Part shown: piece after piece, positions 1 to 7,770 of the stretch
Layout: every line of letters begins with the position of its first letter
Numbering within the stretch: position 1 is the first letter of the stretch
Assembly (NCBI GenBank): GCA_002503985.1
Contig: DASW01000008.1
Span: 310,001-374,000 of the forward strand
Origin: Thermoplasmata archaeon UBA61
GTDB lineage: Archaea > Thermoplasmatota > Thermoplasmata > Lutacidiplasmatales > UBA184
Length of the DNA stretch: 64,000 bases
Reading direction: 5' to 3'
Notes under the pieces: model-generated
The model's input: only the letters and a program-made list of their open reading frames with translations
Database searches by the model: none
Told to the model about the DNA's origin: nothing
Made by a program: the position numbers and the translations under genes

Positions 1-182
1 GGATGCGGGCTGATGTGGGTTGCCGACGAAGAGCCAGCATGGACGGACGGAGCTCGGTCTGCGGCGGGAGCCGCGTTCGAGGACGTGGTCGCGCTCAGCG
101 GAACTACCATGCTGAGGGTTAGCAGCGCAGTGACGGCTACGACGAGGATCCCCGCAATCCATCCGCGGTACCATGCCTTCAT
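1..182 (-). CDS. N-terminal part of a secreted protein (cut by window edge)
   Basis: An open frame starts at an ATG at 182 and runs off the left edge without a stop (60 codons visible). It begins MKAWYRGWIAGILVVAVT, a basic stretch followed by a hydrophobic helix of about 17 residues. A Thr/Ser/Ala-rich segment (SATTSSNAAPAADRAPS) follows, as is common just after signal peptides in archaeal secreted proteins. No catalytic domain is visible, so the function is unknown. The next gene on the same strand is a thermopsin-like protease, so this may be another secreted hydrolase (inference only). Confidence 0.6.
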   Translation of the reverse strand, partial: MKAWYRGWIAGILVVAVTALLTLSMVVPLSATTSSNAAPAADRAPSVHAGSSSATHISPH

Positions 183-725
183 GGTTCTATGCCGACCCGG
201 AGGCGTTCTTACCGGCCCCTAGACCCGGATGAAAACATCACCGATAAACGCATCGGATGCCCGCTTCGGGGACCCACCCGCCCGGCTCGATTCCGGCCCG
301 CTTCTTCATCGAACGGTCGGACTCCAACTCGCGTCATTCGGCATGCCCGGATCGGTGCCGCTTGCCGATCTGGGTGAGATGTACCGCCGAGTCGGACGTG
401 GATGGGCTCGACCGAGGTTCGACCTACGCTGCAGTAGGTGCAATCGCGCTTGCACGTAGCGCCCACCAGCTTGGGAAGGCGACTTCGGTGGACCCACCGT
501 TTGCGGTCATCCCCTCGATTCTCCATTCTTCGCTGAGCTCGGCCTAAAGGCGGAGTGCGCCCGCTACCTGCTCGCCGGGCTGGTGTTCACCCTCCAATTC
601 CGGGCGGACGAGTCCTCCGCGCACGCCTTCGGGCTGATGGCCGAGCAACGCCCGTCGTATCACGGCGAAGAGCGGCCCGGTTCCCCAGGGGGCCGGCGAT
701 ACGAAGGCCGGCCCCCGGCCCGCGC
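183..725. other. Intergenic stretch with a hairpin, no supported gene
   Basis: No frame here has a convincing start and coding signal. An inverted repeat lies at 438-455 (GTGCAA, 6-base loop, TTGCAC) and is flanked by CTACG and CGTAG, so a longer imperfect stem is possible. A stop-to-stop frame at 460-735 on the plus strand has protein-like composition in places but no start codon, and it runs into the 3' end of the thermopsin gene. Confidence 0.4.
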
Positions 726-3335
726 TCAGGTGTGATGCAGGACGATCAATAGCTTAGAGTGGACCACCTCGATCGTTCCGCTCGCCGGGGTAATGGTGCC
801 GTGCCCGTGGACGAGCGTGGCCGCGTAGGTGTAGGTGCCGGGCGTCTCGTAGAAGACGAGGAACGGCACGTAGCTGGTTTGGGTCACGCCATTGAGCGTG
901 ACCGACCAGACCGTGGCGAATCCTTGTCCGCTGAGTTCGAACACCACGGTGTGCGCCACGATGGGGAGCGGGAAGTAGTCCCCTCCGGACTGGATGTATC
1001 CGTACTCATCGTACGGGAGCGAGGTGGTTCCCGCGACGTAGTCTGCCCAATAGTTCCCGCCCTGCCACCGCGAGGGGACGATCGTCCCGCTGAGCCAGTA
1101 GCCGTTGAACTCCGTGCCGAAGTGGCGCGGCTCGACCATCGGGAGGTTCCAGCTCTCGAGGTTCAGCTGCGGGAACCCGAAGAAGATGTTCTCATCGGGC
1201 GCGTACGCGGTGATCGACGTCGCCACGTAGTTGTTGTAGATCAGGTCGCCGGCCTCGAACGCGAAGATCGCGATCGGAGGACCTTGGAAAGCGCCGTTGC
1301 CCGGGTACATACCAGGGGAGAGCGCGGTGCTGTTGACGAACGTGTTCCCCCAGACGACGTTTCCGGTCGGTCCTCCCAGCGCCGTGCCGAGGAGCAACGA
1401 GCTTCCCTGGCTGTCGAACGTATTGTCGCCGATGAGGTCGTGCGAACCTCCGAAGACGATCACGTTCGCGAGGATCAGCCCCCCGGTCGGTCCGTAGTCC
1501 TCGAAGAAGAACCACCCGGTGATCCCTTGGGCTCCCCAGATCGAGACGTCGGACGCGTCGAACAGCTCGAAGGCAAGGTTGTTCGTGAATGGCAGGCCGA
1601 ACGCCGCGAGGAAGTTGTCGTACGCCGTCGGATACGTCACGTTGAGCAGCGACGGGTTGTTGAGGTCCGCGTACGCGGTCGTGCCCGCGAACAGGACGCC
1701 CGGGAAGACGGGGTACAGGTAGTCGTTCGACTGGGCGAAGACGGGGTTGAGCCCGCCCGGCGCCGGGTTGTTGACGATCTGGTACGGCCACCACTTCGTG
1801 CCCCAACCGCCCGTGGAGATCGCGGCGAGCTGGGCGTTGTTCCACGCGTCGAGCGGCGTGTAGACACCCTCCGCGAAATTGTGGTGGAGATTGAGGTGCA
1901 GGTGGACAGTGCCGCCCAGCCCTCCGGTCACGGTCGTCTGGATCGGGGTGTAGTCACTCAGCATCGCCGTAACGGTGTACGTCCCCGGCGGGAGCGTGTA
2001 CGACACGTGGCTCGCGGTCTGGGTCGGGGCCCATCCGGCTGAGTTCGCGTCAAAGCTTGATCCCTGGTTGAAGAAGACGAACGCGTTCGATGGCGAGATC
2101 GGACCCGAGAAGGTCGCGACGCCCGCGTTGCCGCCGGGCGTGGAGCCCCAGAGCGGCATCGTGAACGACGGACCCGCGCTCAGGTCGACTGTACCCAGAG
2201 AGGTGTAGGTCTCCGCGATTCCCTCCGAGGTCTCGCCGGTCTCCGAGCCGACGTTCCAGGTGGTCGGGGGTATCGCGTACGAGTCACCGCTCAAGTACAG
2301 GAGGCTCTCCGACCCACTGATCCCGTAGACCGAGGTGGTCGTCCCACCGCCCGGACCGCCGATCATAATCTCGGCGTCCCACGGGATATAGCCCGTCGGG
2401 GTGAACTGAGACCCATCGATGAGATACGGGGCGACCGGGGTCGAGCCGGCGGCCATCGTCGAGTTGAACAGGACGGTGTCGTAGACGCCGGAGGCTTCGG
2501 ATGCACCGGTCCCCGCGTTCACGATGTTGTATCCGAACTCCACGGTTGGGTATCCGTAGCCGTTGAGGTCGGTGACACTGGAGTTCAGGTACAAGTTGAC
2601 GGTGATCGGCATCGAGATCGAGAACGAAGGACCGAAGTCGTAGTAGTAGGCCGGATACACCGCGTTGCCGTTGTAGGAATAGAGCGTCCCCGGGGCGAGG
2701 TAGAACGCCGGGGAAGAGAAGTTCCAGATGTTATCGAGGAATGTGACGTCCCCCGGGGAGGGGAAGTTGAAGTACAGGACGTTCTGCGTCCAGAACGAGT
2801 ACGCCGACGAATCCTGGAGGGTCACGCCGTTCATTACGGCGTTCAGCTGGACGCCGAAGGTGTTGGCCGAGCCATTGGTAGTGAGCGCCCCGTCGTTCGT
2901 GACCAAGAGGGTGTTGACGCTATTGAGGGTAATCGACCCCTCCCAGCTCGACGTGGTATACGAGTAGGGGACCGGGGTGCCCGTCGTGTTGATGACGCCG
3001 TAGGCCCCGAGCCCCATCGGGGCCGGCGACGTGGAACCCGGCGTAATGACGCCGTTCGACACGTGGGGCTGAGCGAGGAAGGCCGGCAACGAGGCGGCCT
3101 CGATCGGCAGATCGTGGTTCTTCGTAATCGTCAGGATCTGCTGGACGAGCGACTCGCGGGCCGAGAGCGACGGCGCGTGTGAGAGGGGGGGCGTCGCCGC
3201 CGGCGAGGCTGTGGTGGCGTGGGTCGCCTCGGCCAGGGACCCGCCTATCGGGTGCGCCCCGGCCGAACCGACGCTGAACGCCGAGAGCGCTATCGCGGCT
3301 ACCGCTAGCACCAACGCAACTTTCCGTGCCATCAT
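726..3335 (-). CDS. Thermopsin-family acid protease with beta-helix-like tail
   Basis: The protein is 869 residues. It starts with a signal peptide (about residues 1-27, MMARKVALVLAVAAIALSAF). A thermopsin-like region (peptidase family A5) runs from about residue 85 to 400. It is recognised by the block PAPMGLGAYGVINTTGTPVP followed by PYSYTTSSWEGSITLNSVN, close to the family consensus. Thermopsin is an extracellular protease active at acid pH. About 450 extra residues follow: a PEGA-like segment (PPGTYTVTAML), then a region with GDNTF and WGNTF repeats typical of right-handed beta-helix (NosD-like) folds, then a C-terminal beta domain. Classic thermopsins are much shorter, so this is a multidomain version. 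There are many N-x-S/T sites and few cysteines. A second ATG is at 3332. Substrate is presumably environmental protein (inference). Confidence 0.85.
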   Translation of the reverse strand: MMARKVALVLAVAAIALSAFSVGSAGAHPIGGSLAEATHATTASPAATPPLSHAPSLSARESLVQQILTITKNHDLPIEAASLPAFLAQPHVSNGVITPGSTSPAPMGLGAYGVINTTGTPVPYSYTTSSWEGSITLNSVNTLLVTNDGALTTNGSANTFGVQLNAVMNGVTLQDSSAYSFWTQNVLYFNFPSPGDVTFLDNIWNFSSPAFYLAPGTLYSYNGNAVYPAYYYDFGPSFSISMPITVNLYLNSSVTDLNGYGYPTVEFGYNIVNAGTGASEASGVYDTVLFNSTMAAGSTPVAPYLIDGSQFTPTGYIPWDAEIMIGGPGGGTTTSVYGISGSESLLYLSGDSYAIPPTTWNVGSETGETSEGIAETYTSLGTVDLSAGPSFTMPLWGSTPGGNAGVATFSGPISPSNAFVFFNQGSSFDANSAGWAPTQTASHVSYTLPPGTYTVTAMLSDYTPIQTTVTGGLGGTVHLHLNLHHNFAEGVYTPLDAWNNAQLAAISTGGWGTKWWPYQIVNNPAPGGLNPVFAQSNDYLYPVFPGVLFAGTTAYADLNNPSLLNVTYPTAYDNFLAAFGLPFTNNLAFELFDASDVSIWGAQGITGWFFFEDYGPTGGLILANVIVFGGSHDLIGDNTFDSQGSSLLLGTALGGPTGNVVWGNTFVNSTALSPGMYPGNGAFQGPPIAIFAFEAGDLIYNNYVATSITAYAPDENIFFGFPQLNLESWNLPMVEPRHFGTEFNGYWLSGTIVPSRWQGGNYWADYVAGTTSLPYDEYGYIQSGGDYFPLPIVAHTVVFELSGQGFATVWSVTLNGVTQTSYVPFLVFYETPGTYTYAATLVHGHGTITPASGTIEVVHSKLLIVLHHT

Positions 3336-3728
3336 GGCCTGTGACGTATAACCACCCGCTAAAAGACCGTTTCGAAAGTGGCCATCCGGAGCTTGACTAC
3401 GTATGGATGCGCCTACGTCCCGCTGCTTCCGAGAGTGCCTACAGCGCGGGGCCCGATCGAGCCGCCCGGAGAAGCGGGAGAAGTGGAGGAACGAGCCCGA
3501 TTTGGGGCTAGTGAGCGCCCTCGGACCCTGAAGAATCTTGGTCGGGCGGGCGATAGACCCACTTGGTAAGCAGTGCAGTGTATGGATTGAACTCTGCCCG
3601 CGCGATGGAGGGGCCGCCTTTCACTATTGGTTGGTCCGATCGATTAGGGTCGAGCGAAATCCCGACAACTCCCCACTTGCAAACGATTTTCCAACAAGAG
3701 AACATCAGGGTGATGCGATTACTTCACT
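3336..3728. other. Intergenic, nothing identified
   Basis: This stretch separates the divergent thermopsin gene (minus) and SRA-like gene (plus). TATA-like runs for the minus gene lie at about 3345-3353 and 3361-3368. Open frames on both strands are short and lack recognisable protein features. Confidence 0.35.
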
Positions 3729-4169
3729 ATGGCCACTTCTTTCGCGACGAAGGAACATCAACGGCGAGAACAGATGTGGGAGCAACTGGACTCGAGCGCG
3801 AACCCGGACGATGCTCCACCGCGACTCTTGGCCGAGCTCAGGGTCTACCGGGGTCAGGCGGGCACGTGGGCGGACCTATCGAACACTTCCGACGATACCG
3901 CCCCGCACGGTGTCACTGTATCCTTCCTGCTGACCGGCAATCTCAGCGGCGATGAGCTTCGTCGAGACGGCGTGACGTATCACGTCCCAGCGACTCAACG
4001 GCCCGGTCATGCCGAGTCAGAGGTTGCGGCGACCAAGCGAGCGATGGAACTCGGTCTTCCGGTGTTCGTGATCACTTCGGGAATCACCTCAAAGGGACGA
4101 CAAGTCCGCCGCGGTAACATCACGGGGTACAACGAGAGCACCGAGTCTTTTGAGATACGGTTTCAATAG
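3729..4169 (+). CDS. Stand-alone SRA-like domain protein (ScoMcrA N-terminal type)
   Basis: The protein is 146 residues. From about residue 35 it carries ELRVYRGQAGTWAD, then HGVTVSFLLTG, a DGVTYHVPATQRPG block, a helix with EVAATKRAMELGLPVFVIT, and a terminal strand ITGYNESTESFEIRF. I recognise this order from the N-terminal domains of McrA-like HNH endonucleases, related to SRA domains, which read modified DNA bases. No HNH or other nuclease motif follows and the gene stops after the domain, so it would be a reader without its usual cutter. Neighbours are a two-helix membrane protein and a candidate toxin-antitoxin pair, which fits an accessory or defence setting. The family call is from memory of the motif pattern and needs a profile search. 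Confidence 0.55.
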   Translation: MATSFATKEHQRREQMWEQLDSSANPDDAPPRLLAELRVYRGQAGTWADLSNTSDDTAPHGVTVSFLLTGNLSGDELRRDGVTYHVPATQRPGHAESEVAATKRAMELGLPVFVITSGITSKGRQVRRGNITGYNESTESFEIRFQ

Positions 4170-4189
4170 GTGTAATGAGACTTACACCT
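4168..4189 (+). terminator. Hairpin at the stop codon of the SRA-like gene
   Basis: A perfect 8-bp inverted repeat (AGGTGTAA, 6-base loop 4176-4181, TTACACCT) begins inside the stop codon. It may act as a transcript end or as a protein-binding site. Confidence 0.4.
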
Positions 4190-4396
4190 CCTCGCTGCCA
4201 TAGGCGTTGCCCGTGAAGCGTGTGCGCCAGGCCCTAACCCTAAGGAGAGCGCTTCATCCGGAGGCGGGCAGCGGTCAACTGGATTACAGCTTCACGGGAG
4301 CGAATCCTCATCGCGCTTCGAGTGGTCGGTATGTTATAGTCCGCCACAAGACGTATTGTCTCAGTCGCACGGGGTGGCGACCACGGTGAAGCGCAC

Positions 4397-4762
4397 CTAC
4401 GTCTTGGTGTGACTTAGCGCCGTCTTTGCCTGTTGACCGGAGAAGTAGAACCCGAGTACGGCGCCAATTATCCCAGCGGTGCCTGAGAAGATCGCCTGGA
4501 GGAGAGAGTTCAGGTCTGTGACCGAAACCTTGCCGGCTAGGAAAGCGGCAAGAGGCACGAGTAACAGAACGGTTAGGAGAGATATCGCCCAAATTGCGAT
4601 GACTCCGCGGACCTCATCGGTCATCGTCGCGCCTCTTACCACAGTCGGTGATGGTGTCCCGCCGCTCGCTCGGGAAGCGGGAGTGTCGTCGGGGAAGTGA
4701 ATCTCTCCGCCACGCTTAAGCGCGAAGAGCATCGCGGTCTCCTTGAGCTTCTCTTCGCTCAT
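4397..4762 (-). CDS. Small membrane protein with two predicted helices
   Basis: The product is 121 residues. The first 45 or so are soluble and polar. Two hydrophobic segments follow: VIAIWAISLLTVLLLVPLAA and a glycine-rich one, GTAGIIGAVLGFYF, ending in a short polar tail with SGQQAKTA. This two-helix layout resembles many small hypothetical membrane proteins and is compatible with holin-like or toxin-like proteins, but nothing specific identifies it. A TATA-like GGTAAAG on the minus strand is centred near 4793. A perfect 22-base inverted repeat sits just upstream of it. Confidence 0.5.
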   Translation of the reverse strand: MSEEKLKETAMLFALKRGGEIHFPDDTPASRASGGTPSPTVVRGATMTDEVRGVIAIWAISLLTVLLLVPLAAFLAGKVSVTDLNSLLQAIFSGTAGIIGAVLGFYFSGQQAKTALSHTKT

Positions 4763-4810
4763 TCCGTTTCCTCCTTATGGTCCTCGTCCACTTTACCGGG
4801 TCGATTGAGT

Positions 4811-4832
4811 CTGGTTACCGGCAAGTAACCAG
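4811..4832. promoter_or_regulatory. Perfect inverted repeat upstream of the membrane-protein gene
   Basis: CTGGTTAC, a 6-base spacer (4819-4824) and GTAACCAG form a perfect dyad. It lies 49-70 bases upstream of the minus-strand start at 4762, just beyond the likely TATA box, which is a common place for an activator site. The rest of 4763-5120 holds no supported gene. Confidence 0.4.
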
Positions 4833-5087
4833 CGCAGAGTTCCCGTCGAAGGCGGATGGCTTCCGGCTATATCTACTGAAGTGCCTCGGGATCCTCACAC
4901 CGAGTGATCAATTCTGGACCCACGATTCTGTTGGTCACATCGGGGTCCCATGTGACATTTATCTTGAGTGACAGCGGCCGATGGAGTCCGTTGGGTGCAA
5001 GGCTGCTCACACCCACCGACGATCAACTCCAGTCTCGACCCTGATGTATGGACACGCGACCACCCTTCATGCTTCAGCAGGGGGTAT

Positions 5088-5110
5088 AGATGTTTATACT
5101 GGTAACATCT
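5088..5110 (+). promoter_or_regulatory. Promoter and operator of the candidate toxin-antitoxin pair
   Basis: AGATGTT and AACATCT form a perfect 7-bp inverted repeat with a 9-base centre. The TATA element (TTATAC, 5094-5099) lies inside it. Its centre is about 26 bases before the ATG at 5121, so the mRNA is probably leaderless. A protein bound here would block the TATA box, as expected of an autoregulated module. Confidence 0.55.
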
Positions 5111-5120
5111 GTTTATCGCC

Positions 5121-5405
5121 ATGGCGGCCCGGGCGCAACGAACCTCAAGTGTTGTCGACGTAAATCTCTCGACCACTGAGCTGGTTCAGTCTATCCTTGA
5201 GAAGGCGGGAACGCCGGTCAGCCGGAACTGGCTTCTTTCGCGCCTCAAAGCATCGGGGCACTCTACGACTCGACCCCGGTTGAACCGTGTCTTGACACAC
5301 TACGTCGAACTCGGTCTCGCGATCGATGGCTCCAAGGGTGTGCAGTGGACCCACAACATGAGCCCCCAACTTCTCTACGCCGTCGCCAACGGGAAGCGTC
5401 TCTGA
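5121..5405 (+). CDS. Small winged-helix protein, candidate antitoxin/regulator
   Basis: The protein is 94 residues. After a short polar N-terminus it has LSTTELVQSILEKAGTPVSR, then NWLLSRLKASG and PRLNRVLTHYVELGLAI. This is a helix-turn-helix with a following wing and matches small winged-helix DNA-binding proteins in general shape. It ends 9 bases before the next gene, which looks like a RelE/ParE-type protein. An inverted repeat covers its promoter. The gene order (DNA-binding protein first, putative toxin second) and the operator fit a type II toxin-antitoxin module. I see no direct family assignment. Confidence 0.55.
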   Translation: MAARAQRTSSVVDVNLSTTELVQSILEKAGTPVSRNWLLSRLKASGHSTTRPRLNRVLTHYVELGLAIDGSKGVQWTHNMSPQLLYAVANGKRL

Positions 5406-5414
5406 GGTCGGCTT

Positions 5415-5750
5415 GTGCCATTCCGACCTTCGTCGATCTCAATTCATCCGTGGATTCAGGGGAAGTTCGACAGAATTGTCGAGCTGGCTGCCAAGGGTCG
5501 GCAGCCCGCACTGGCGATTTCGAAAGCACTCCAAAAGGCCGTCACGCGGATCACGGCCGATGGACAGTGGGGAGAAGTGATACCGCCCAGCTCAATTCCA
5601 AAGGTGTACATTCGGACGTACGGGTTGAGCAATCTCTACTGCGTGGACCTTCCAGCCTTTCACAAGCTGTTCTACACAATCCGAGATCGTGACGTGATCG
5701 TGATTGACTTGGTCAACCACCACGAGTACGATCGGCTCGTGAATATCTGA
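5415..5750 (+). CDS. RelE/ParE-like protein, candidate toxin
   Basis: The protein is 111 residues and starts at a GTG. The C-terminal half carries SNLYCVDLPAFHKLFYTI followed by RDRDVIVIDLVNHHEYDRLV. A strand ending in a basic turn, a hydrophobic strand and then an H-x-EYD end is the usual layout of RelE/ParE-fold toxins (for example DLPAFHRLLYT and VIDLVDHKEYDR types). The N-terminal helix (GKFDRIVELAAKG) also fits. The RelE family inhibits growth by cutting mRNA on the ribosome; whether this one does is unknown. It follows the winged-helix gene with a 9-base gap and no promoter of its own. Confidence 0.5.
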   Translation: MPFRPSSISIHPWIQGKFDRIVELAAKGRQPALAISKALQKAVTRITADGQWGEVIPPSSIPKVYIRTYGLSNLYCVDLPAFHKLFYTIRDRDVIVIDLVNHHEYDRLVNI

Positions 5751-5902
5751 GCGACAATTTGGCGACTAGCTATGACCTGTAGTCTTGCCTAGGATTGATG
5801 AGTGCAACCGGTGGCGCTGCCCACCCGTGAGGGGTTGGAGCTTCCCGGATCCCAGAAAATCCCTTCGGGAACGCTTATCTGGCATCCCTGGTGCCCCCGC
5901 GC

Positions 5903-6217
5903 ATGCGGTATTTCGTCAGAGGAGTCGTGCCCGCGGACGTCGGCAACAAGCTGGATGCATCGGGGGGGCCAGGAAAGCTCCTCGGCTACGTGGCGTCCCG
6001 ATTCAAGCCCGAATGCGCGTACGCGAATTACGAGAAGCGCGAGATCATCTACGTGGTGGACTTCGAGACTCCCGCGAAGCAGGCCGAGTTCATGATCCTG
6101 TGGTCCCGGTGGTTCGGGAACTACGCCGAAATGACGCCCGTTCACCCCATGTCGGAGACCCCTAAGGTCATCGAAGAGGCGATGGGGAATCTGAGCAAGG
6201 CTCCTCAGTGGCCCTAA
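5903..6217 (+). CDS. Small DUF3303-like protein
   Basis: The ATG at 5903 gives 104 residues (MRYFVRGVVPADVG). The TATA element GCTTATCT (5873-5880) is centred 26 bases before it, which supports this start over the GTG at 5891. The chain reads as a small alpha/beta protein ending a strand with EIIYVVDFETPAKQAEFMIL and WSRWFGNYAEMTPVHPMSE. This layout resembles DUF3303 or ferredoxin-fold dimers of unknown function, but I am not certain of the family. Confidence 0.6.
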   Translation: MRYFVRGVVPADVGNKLDASGGPGKLLGYVASRFKPECAYANYEKREIIYVVDFETPAKQAEFMILWSRWFGNYAEMTPVHPMSETPKVIEEAMGNLSKAPQWP

Positions 6218-6247
6218 GGTCTCGAGGGTTCAGATCCTCCAAATCAC

Positions 6248-6288
6248 GGGGTACGATACCCCGGGTCGGCGGGTAGCTCCGCCGGCCC
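6248..6288. terminator. Two hairpins back to back in a convergent gap
   Basis: Hairpin one pairs GGGGTA (6248-6253) with TACCCC (6257-6262) around a 3-base loop. Hairpin two pairs 6263-6272 with 6279-6288 as a 10-bp stem with one G-T pair and a 6-base loop. They sit between two converging genes and probably end transcription on one or both strands. Confidence 0.45.
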
Positions 6289-6325
6289 ACGCCCGAGCGC
6301 ATCGAGGTCTCTACCCAGCAGAACT

Positions 6326-6347
6326 ACGTGCAACGCGCATTGCACGT
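6326..6347. repeat. Perfect 8-bp inverted repeat with 6-base loop
   Basis: ACGTGCAA (6326-6333), loop CGCGCA, TTGCACGT (6340-6347). The arms contain the same GTGCAA/TTGCAC pair as the hairpin at 438-455. It lies in the same convergent gap as the two hairpins at 6248-6288. Confidence 0.45.
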
Positions 6348-6417
6348 CTACGTGGGTCCGAGGGTGAGCGTTAGCGGCGGCTGCCAAGCTGCCGCCCCGC
6401 GCCAAACCCGAAACCTC

Positions 6418-7335
6418 TCAGGGTTTGGTCGAAGCGGGAAGGACTCGTGACCAGTCCTGCATGCGTGACCACTCTCGGAACGAGCGCCAACGGACCTGCG
6501 GGTAGTCGTGTTTCAGCTTCGGGATGTCGACACTGTAGCCGACCCGATTGAACCAATCGTACATCTTGGCGAAGTCTTCGCTTTGCTTTCGCACCTGGTC
6601 CAGCGGAATCGCCTGATACGCCACCTTCGTGCCCGCGACCTCCGAAAGCTGTCGAGCGATCTCGTTCGGCGTGGGTTCGTCGGACGCGATGTTAATCCTC
6701 TTCCCCCGAAAGGAACGCGGTTGTTCGACGGCGAGTGCCGTGAATTCGGCTATCTCGGGCAGCGAAATGACCTGCAACCTACGGTCGGGAAAGACTCCTG
6801 TAGCGAGCACGCCCAGCGCAAAACCCGCGGAGACCCACGGCGCGAACAGATTCTCATTGAAAAAGACGGGGGCGACGATGGAGTGCTCGGTGCCGAGGCT
6901 CTTGAGGTACTCTTCGATCTTGGCCTTACTGTCGAAGTGGGGGATTCCGGTCTTGCGATCGGCATCGCTGACCGAGGAGTAGACCAGGTAGGGGACTCCC
7001 GCCGCGTGAATCCCATCGAGACCGGTCCGGCCGAATCGAACCTCAGCTTCCGGGCCTTGTTCATAGGGAGTGGCCACGAGATACGCGACGTCAACCCCTT
7101 TCGCCGCCCGCTCGACCGACGCGCGGTCCCCAAGATCCCCCGTGACGACCTCGGCGCCCAACTTCCTCAGCTCGATCGCAGCCGGGCCGTCGGGCTTCCG
7201 AGACATGGCCCGCACATGGTGTCCTCGCTGGAGGAGAATCCGGGCCAGGCCACCACCCTGTTGCCCTGTCGCTCCCGTTACCAACACGCGCTTGGGTTCT
7301 GAAGACCGGCCCGCGAGCTCCTTCGAATGCGGCAT
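6418..7335 (-). CDS. NmrA-like NAD(P)-binding protein
   Basis: The protein is 305 residues from the ATG at 7335. A TATA-like GCTTATCC on the minus strand is centred about 34 bases upstream, so this start is preferred over a GTG at 7416. The N-terminus holds a Rossmann motif VLVTGATGQQGGGLA, followed by RAMSRKPDG, GAEVVTGDLGD and the substrate-side segment PVFFNENLFAPW. These are typical of the NmrA/HSCARG branch of atypical short-chain dehydrogenases. Members act as NAD(P)H-sensing regulators or as reductases of small molecules. The C-terminal part (NIASDEPTPNEIARQLSEVAG) is also as expected. No operon partner is evident. Confidence 0.8.
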   Translation of the reverse strand: MPHSKELAGRSSEPKRVLVTGATGQQGGGLARILLQRGHHVRAMSRKPDGPAAIELRKLGAEVVTGDLGDRASVERAAKGVDVAYLVATPYEQGPEAEVRFGRTGLDGIHAAGVPYLVYSSVSDADRKTGIPHFDSKAKIEEYLKSLGTEHSIVAPVFFNENLFAPWVSAGFALGVLATGVFPDRRLQVISLPEIAEFTALAVEQPRSFRGKRINIASDEPTPNEIARQLSEVAGTKVAYQAIPLDQVRKQSEDFAKMYDWFNRVGYSVDIPKLKHDYPQVRWRSFREWSRMQDWSRVLPASTKP

Positions 7336-7465
7336 GAGAGACTTCTTCCGATGCGCCGCGGTTTCGGATAAGCTCGGGCTGGCCAGGGCGTAACCTCCTG
7401 CACGCTGTGCCACCACGACCTCTCGGTGGATCGCGCCTCGCGCGCGCCTACCGCGAGGACTCTCG

Positions 7466-7599
7466 CTAATCGATCCGGTTCGAAATCACGAACTCATTTC
7501 CATCCGGGTCGGCGAAAGCCGCCCGAACGACCTTCCCGCCGAGGAACTATCTCAAATGGGGACGGTCACGGAGTGAAGCCCGGCACCGACCTCGTTCAT
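7466..7599 (-). pseudogene. Remnant of a VOC-family (glyoxalase-like) gene
   Basis: On the minus strand an ATG at 7599 opens MNEVGAGLHSVTVPI and then meets a stop. A few bases on, in another frame, the last 28 codons of a VOC protein can be read: GKVVRAAFADPDGNEFVISN, ending in a stop at 7466-7468. The DPDGN-x-F-x-(I/L) block is the hallmark C-terminal strand of VOC proteins. The beginning and end are therefore present while roughly two thirds of the middle is gone and the frame is broken, which points to an internal deletion. Confidence 0.55.
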
Positions 7600-7770
7600 G
7601 ACCGGGCGTTCCCGGGGACCCTGGTAAGGCCTCGCTTCCCGCAGAGATGGCCTGCCCATTCTGCGAACCGAAAGCACGTGCTTCCGGCCCGGGGTTCCGA
7701 CCATCGGAAGTTCTCAGGTTACCCCTCTATCAGTTAGAGGCTATACGCCGGGCAGCCCCTGAGCCACCCG

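Noticed and set aside
460..735. Stop-to-stop plus-strand frame with protein-like text (LLAGLVFTLQFRADESSAHA)
   Set aside because: No start codon follows the upstream stop at 457-459, and it overlaps the 3' end of the thermopsin gene. I could not name a family.
759..2042. Long open frame (427 codons) on the plus strand opposite the thermopsin gene
   Set aside because: It is the antisense shadow of the thermopsin gene. The opposite strand has a signal peptide, a recognised family and normal amino-acid composition, while this one is Arg/Glu/Val-rich with no fold signal.
6220..6250. T-arm-like GAGGGTTCAGATCCTC after the DUF3303-like gene
   Set aside because: Only a T-loop-like motif with mismatched stem; no acceptor, D- or anticodon arms can be drawn. 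It is more likely chance next to terminator hairpins.
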